A stretch of 64,000 bases of DNA. Origin: Algoriphagus sp. A40 (lineage in GTDB: Bacteria > Bacteroidota > Bacteroidia > Cytophagales > Cyclobacteriaceae). The stretch spans positions 124,001 through 188,000 of the forward strand of contig NZ_MUNY01000072.1 of assembly GCF_002002735.1 (NCBI RefSeq). Reading direction: 5' to 3'. The first letter of the stretch is position 1. The number at the start of each line of letters is the position of its first letter. Shown here piece after piece: positions 62,805-64,000 of this stretch. Both the position numbers and the translations under genes were made by a program. The notes under the pieces are model-generated. The model made no database searches and was not told the origin of the DNA. It was given only the letters and a program-made list of their open reading frames with translations.

Positions 62805-63617
62805 ATGAAGTTATTTTTGCTCAAACTTCCCATTCTCTTCTGCTTTATCGTCGCGGCTTGTGGCACACAAAATCCCGTCGAAATCGCCCCGGATTCCAGT
62901 TCCTCTTTTGAGGAAATGCGTGGGGCGCCTCCAACTGAGCAAGCGGCTCCGGATGCTGAATTCACGGAGCGAAAAATCATCCGGGAAGGAGACCTTTACT
63001 TCGAGTGTCGGGATATCGAGGAGACGGACACTTTTATAAAGAATGAAATCAAAAATTTAAAGGGCTTCATCTCCAATGAATCCTCCAGTAGCTATGAAGA
63101 GCGGACTGAAAAGCGATTAACCATTCGGATACCGACAGACCAACTGGATCCCTTGATCCAAAAAATCCAAGATCACGCAGTCAAAATAGAAAATATCAAC
63201 ATCCGGAGCGAGGATGTCTCCGAGCAGTTTATTGACGTGGAAGCACGGCTAAAAACCAAAAAAGAATTGGAAATCCGATACACTGAACTGCTCAAAGTCG
63301 CGCGGACAGTCGATGAAATTTTGGGACTGGAGCGTGAATTGGCCAATGTACGTGGAGAAATCGAATCCATGCAGGGAAGGCTAAATTACCTGAGCGACCG
63401 AGTGAGTCTAAGTACACTCAATGTGTCGTTTTATGTCGAAGGAGAAATGGCCTTCGGATTTATCTCAAAACTCAAAGAGGGAATCAAAAACGGCTGGACA
63501 AACCTGCAATGGTTCCTTGTGTTTCTGGTGAATCTTTGGCCGTTCTTCCTCATTTTCCTAGTGGTCCTTTTCCTTATTCTGAAAAGAAGGAAGAAACTGC
63601 CTCCCCCGATGAGGTAA
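62805..63617 (+). CDS. DUF4349 lipoprotein
   Basis: A 270-residue lipoprotein with a lipobox near IVAAC. A DUF4349 domain follows, with IREGDLYFECRDIEE, the coiled region LKTKKELEIRYTELLKVA and LGLERELANVRGEIESMQ. A C-terminal transmembrane helix (about 238-260) and a short basic tail finish the protein. I start at ATG 62805 because an earlier ATG 12 bases upstream sits where transcription would begin from the -7-like element at 62780-62787. The function of DUF4349 is not known. Confidence 0.87.
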   Translation: MKLFLLKLPILFCFIVAACGTQNPVEIAPDSSSSFEEMRGAPPTEQAAPDAEFTERKIIREGDLYFECRDIEETDTFIKNEIKNLKGFISNESSSSYEERTEKRLTIRIPTDQLDPLIQKIQDHAVKIENINIRSEDVSEQFIDVEARLKTKKELEIRYTELLKVARTVDEILGLERELANVRGEIESMQGRLNYLSDRVSLSTLNVSFYVEGEMAFGFISKLKEGIKNGWTNLQWFLVFLVNLWPFFLIFLVVLFLILKRRKKLPPPMR

Positions 63618-63677
63618 AGGAAAGCTAATTTCCGAACGATAAGCTTTGGAAAAATTCGCCCTCACCCGCAAAACTAA

Positions 63678-63710
63678 AACCCTCCAAGGGTTTGGAACCC
63701 TTGGAGGGTT
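63678..63710. terminator. Long bidirectional hairpin between convergent genes
   Basis: A perfect 13-bp stem (63678-63690 with 63698-63710, loop TTTGGAA) between the DUF4349 gene and a minus-strand gene. The arms carry the palindromic core CCTCCAAGGG; such elements are often repeated around a genome. Confidence 0.7.
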
Positions 63711-63715
63711 GCATG

Positions 63716-64000
63716 CTAGGCAAACAAATCAATAAGATTCTTTTTGAAATAGTCCGCACTATCCTTCACGCTTTGGATAGGATTCTGGGCAAAGTTTCCG
63801 CCCTGCTCGATGTAGTAATATTTCATGCCCGAGAGTGAAGCATCAGGTAAAATTTTGGTGTAGTCGATTGATCCGTTACCCATCTCAGTATAATCTCTGC
63901 TGACCTTGTCCATGTCCTTGATATGCCACATGACAAAGCGTCCGGGAGCTTTCAGGAAGAGTTCATGGGCAGAGCTCGGAGAGCTATGCGACACCCAATA
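63716..64000 (-). CDS. Sugar phosphate isomerase/epimerase-like protein, C-terminal part
   Basis: About 94 residues of the C-terminal end of a TIM-barrel protein; its start lies beyond the window. VMWHIKDMDKVSRDY, MGNGSIDYTKILPDASLSG and MKYYYIEQGG match the xylose-isomerase-like/sugar isomerase-epimerase group, which acts on sugars or related polyols, often as an exported enzyme in this phylum. No more can be said from this part. Confidence 0.85.
   Translation of the reverse strand, partial: YWVSHSSPSSAHELFLKAPGRFVMWHIKDMDKVSRDYTEMGNGSIDYTKILPDASLSGMKYYYIEQGGNFAQNPIQSVKDSADYFKKNLIDLFA

Noticed and set aside
1-64000. tRNA, rRNA, insertion sequences or prophage genes
   Set aside because: No cloverleaf-like or rRNA-like stretch, transposase, integrase or phage structural gene was recognised by eye; a dedicated scan would be needed to exclude a tRNA fully.

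Overview
The window looks like chromosomal DNA of a gliding-type bacterium of the Bacteroidota, most likely order Cytophagales and close to Algoriphagus/Cyclobacteriaceae. The support is gene content: GldB, two PorP/SprF-type type IX secretion (T9SS) proteins paired with SprB-repeat adhesins, a TonB receptor with a carboxypeptidase-like N-terminal domain, and DUF1972 and zinc-ribbon methyltransferase genes typical of exopolysaccharide loci in this phylum. Several promoters also match the Bacteroidota -7 consensus TAnnTTTG, and start codons mostly lack Shine-Dalgarno sequences. The genus is an inference. I saw no rRNA, tRNA, CRISPR array, insertion sequence or prophage.

Layout. 1-5.3 kb: the end of nadC, queG, a small DUF6364/PIN toxin-antitoxin pair, a large cytochrome-c/propeller lipoprotein and a small membrane protein. 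5.5-13.1 kb: a VWA/AAA+ ATPase pair, a DUF1304 protein, an RsmF-like rRNA methyltransferase, an unknown membrane protein, a DUF202 protein and a P1-family peptidase. 13.2-31.6 kb: nth, asnB and a glycosyltransferase in tight coupling, then gldB on the other strand, a radical SAM/SPASM protein, and a compact exopolysaccharide cluster (SLBB export protein, chain-length protein, flippase, polymerase/ligase, four more glycosyltransferases, two zinc-ribbon methyltransferases). 31.7-39.6 kb: mostly housekeeping genes (OsmC, RlmF, SIMPL, M14 peptidase, an OmpR-type two-component system, LysA). 39.8-52.1 kb: two consecutive adhesin + SprF-like gene pairs, the first adhesin being 2584 residues. 52.1-57.7 kb: lipoproteins and enzymes (WD40/TolB-like, M28 peptidase, Fic, GH43) and an isolated GxxExxY gene flanked by TTAAGG-containing repeats. 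57.9-63.6 kb: TonB receptor, a periplasmic TPR-like protein, a LytS/LytT-type regulatory pair and a DUF4349 lipoprotein. A sugar isomerase/epimerase-like gene runs off the right edge.

How the parts may work together. The SprF-like proteins probably bind and deliver the adhesin encoded just upstream of each. Both adhesins end in a gliding-motility-type C-terminal domain used for T9SS export, so with GldB the window carries a cell-surface adhesion/motility theme. The exopolysaccharide cluster would build, flip, polymerise and export a surface sugar polymer. The LytS/LytT pair lies just downstream of a TonB receptor whose promoter carries two identical 12-bp direct repeats exactly 21 bp apart, the geometry expected for a LytTR-type regulator, which suggests a self-contained nutrient-uptake regulon.

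The most unusual items are the lectin-tipped giant adhesin with its six Ig/SprB/SprB cassettes, the tandem adhesin-SprF modules, the TonB/LytTR regulon, and the repeat-bounded GxxExxY gene.
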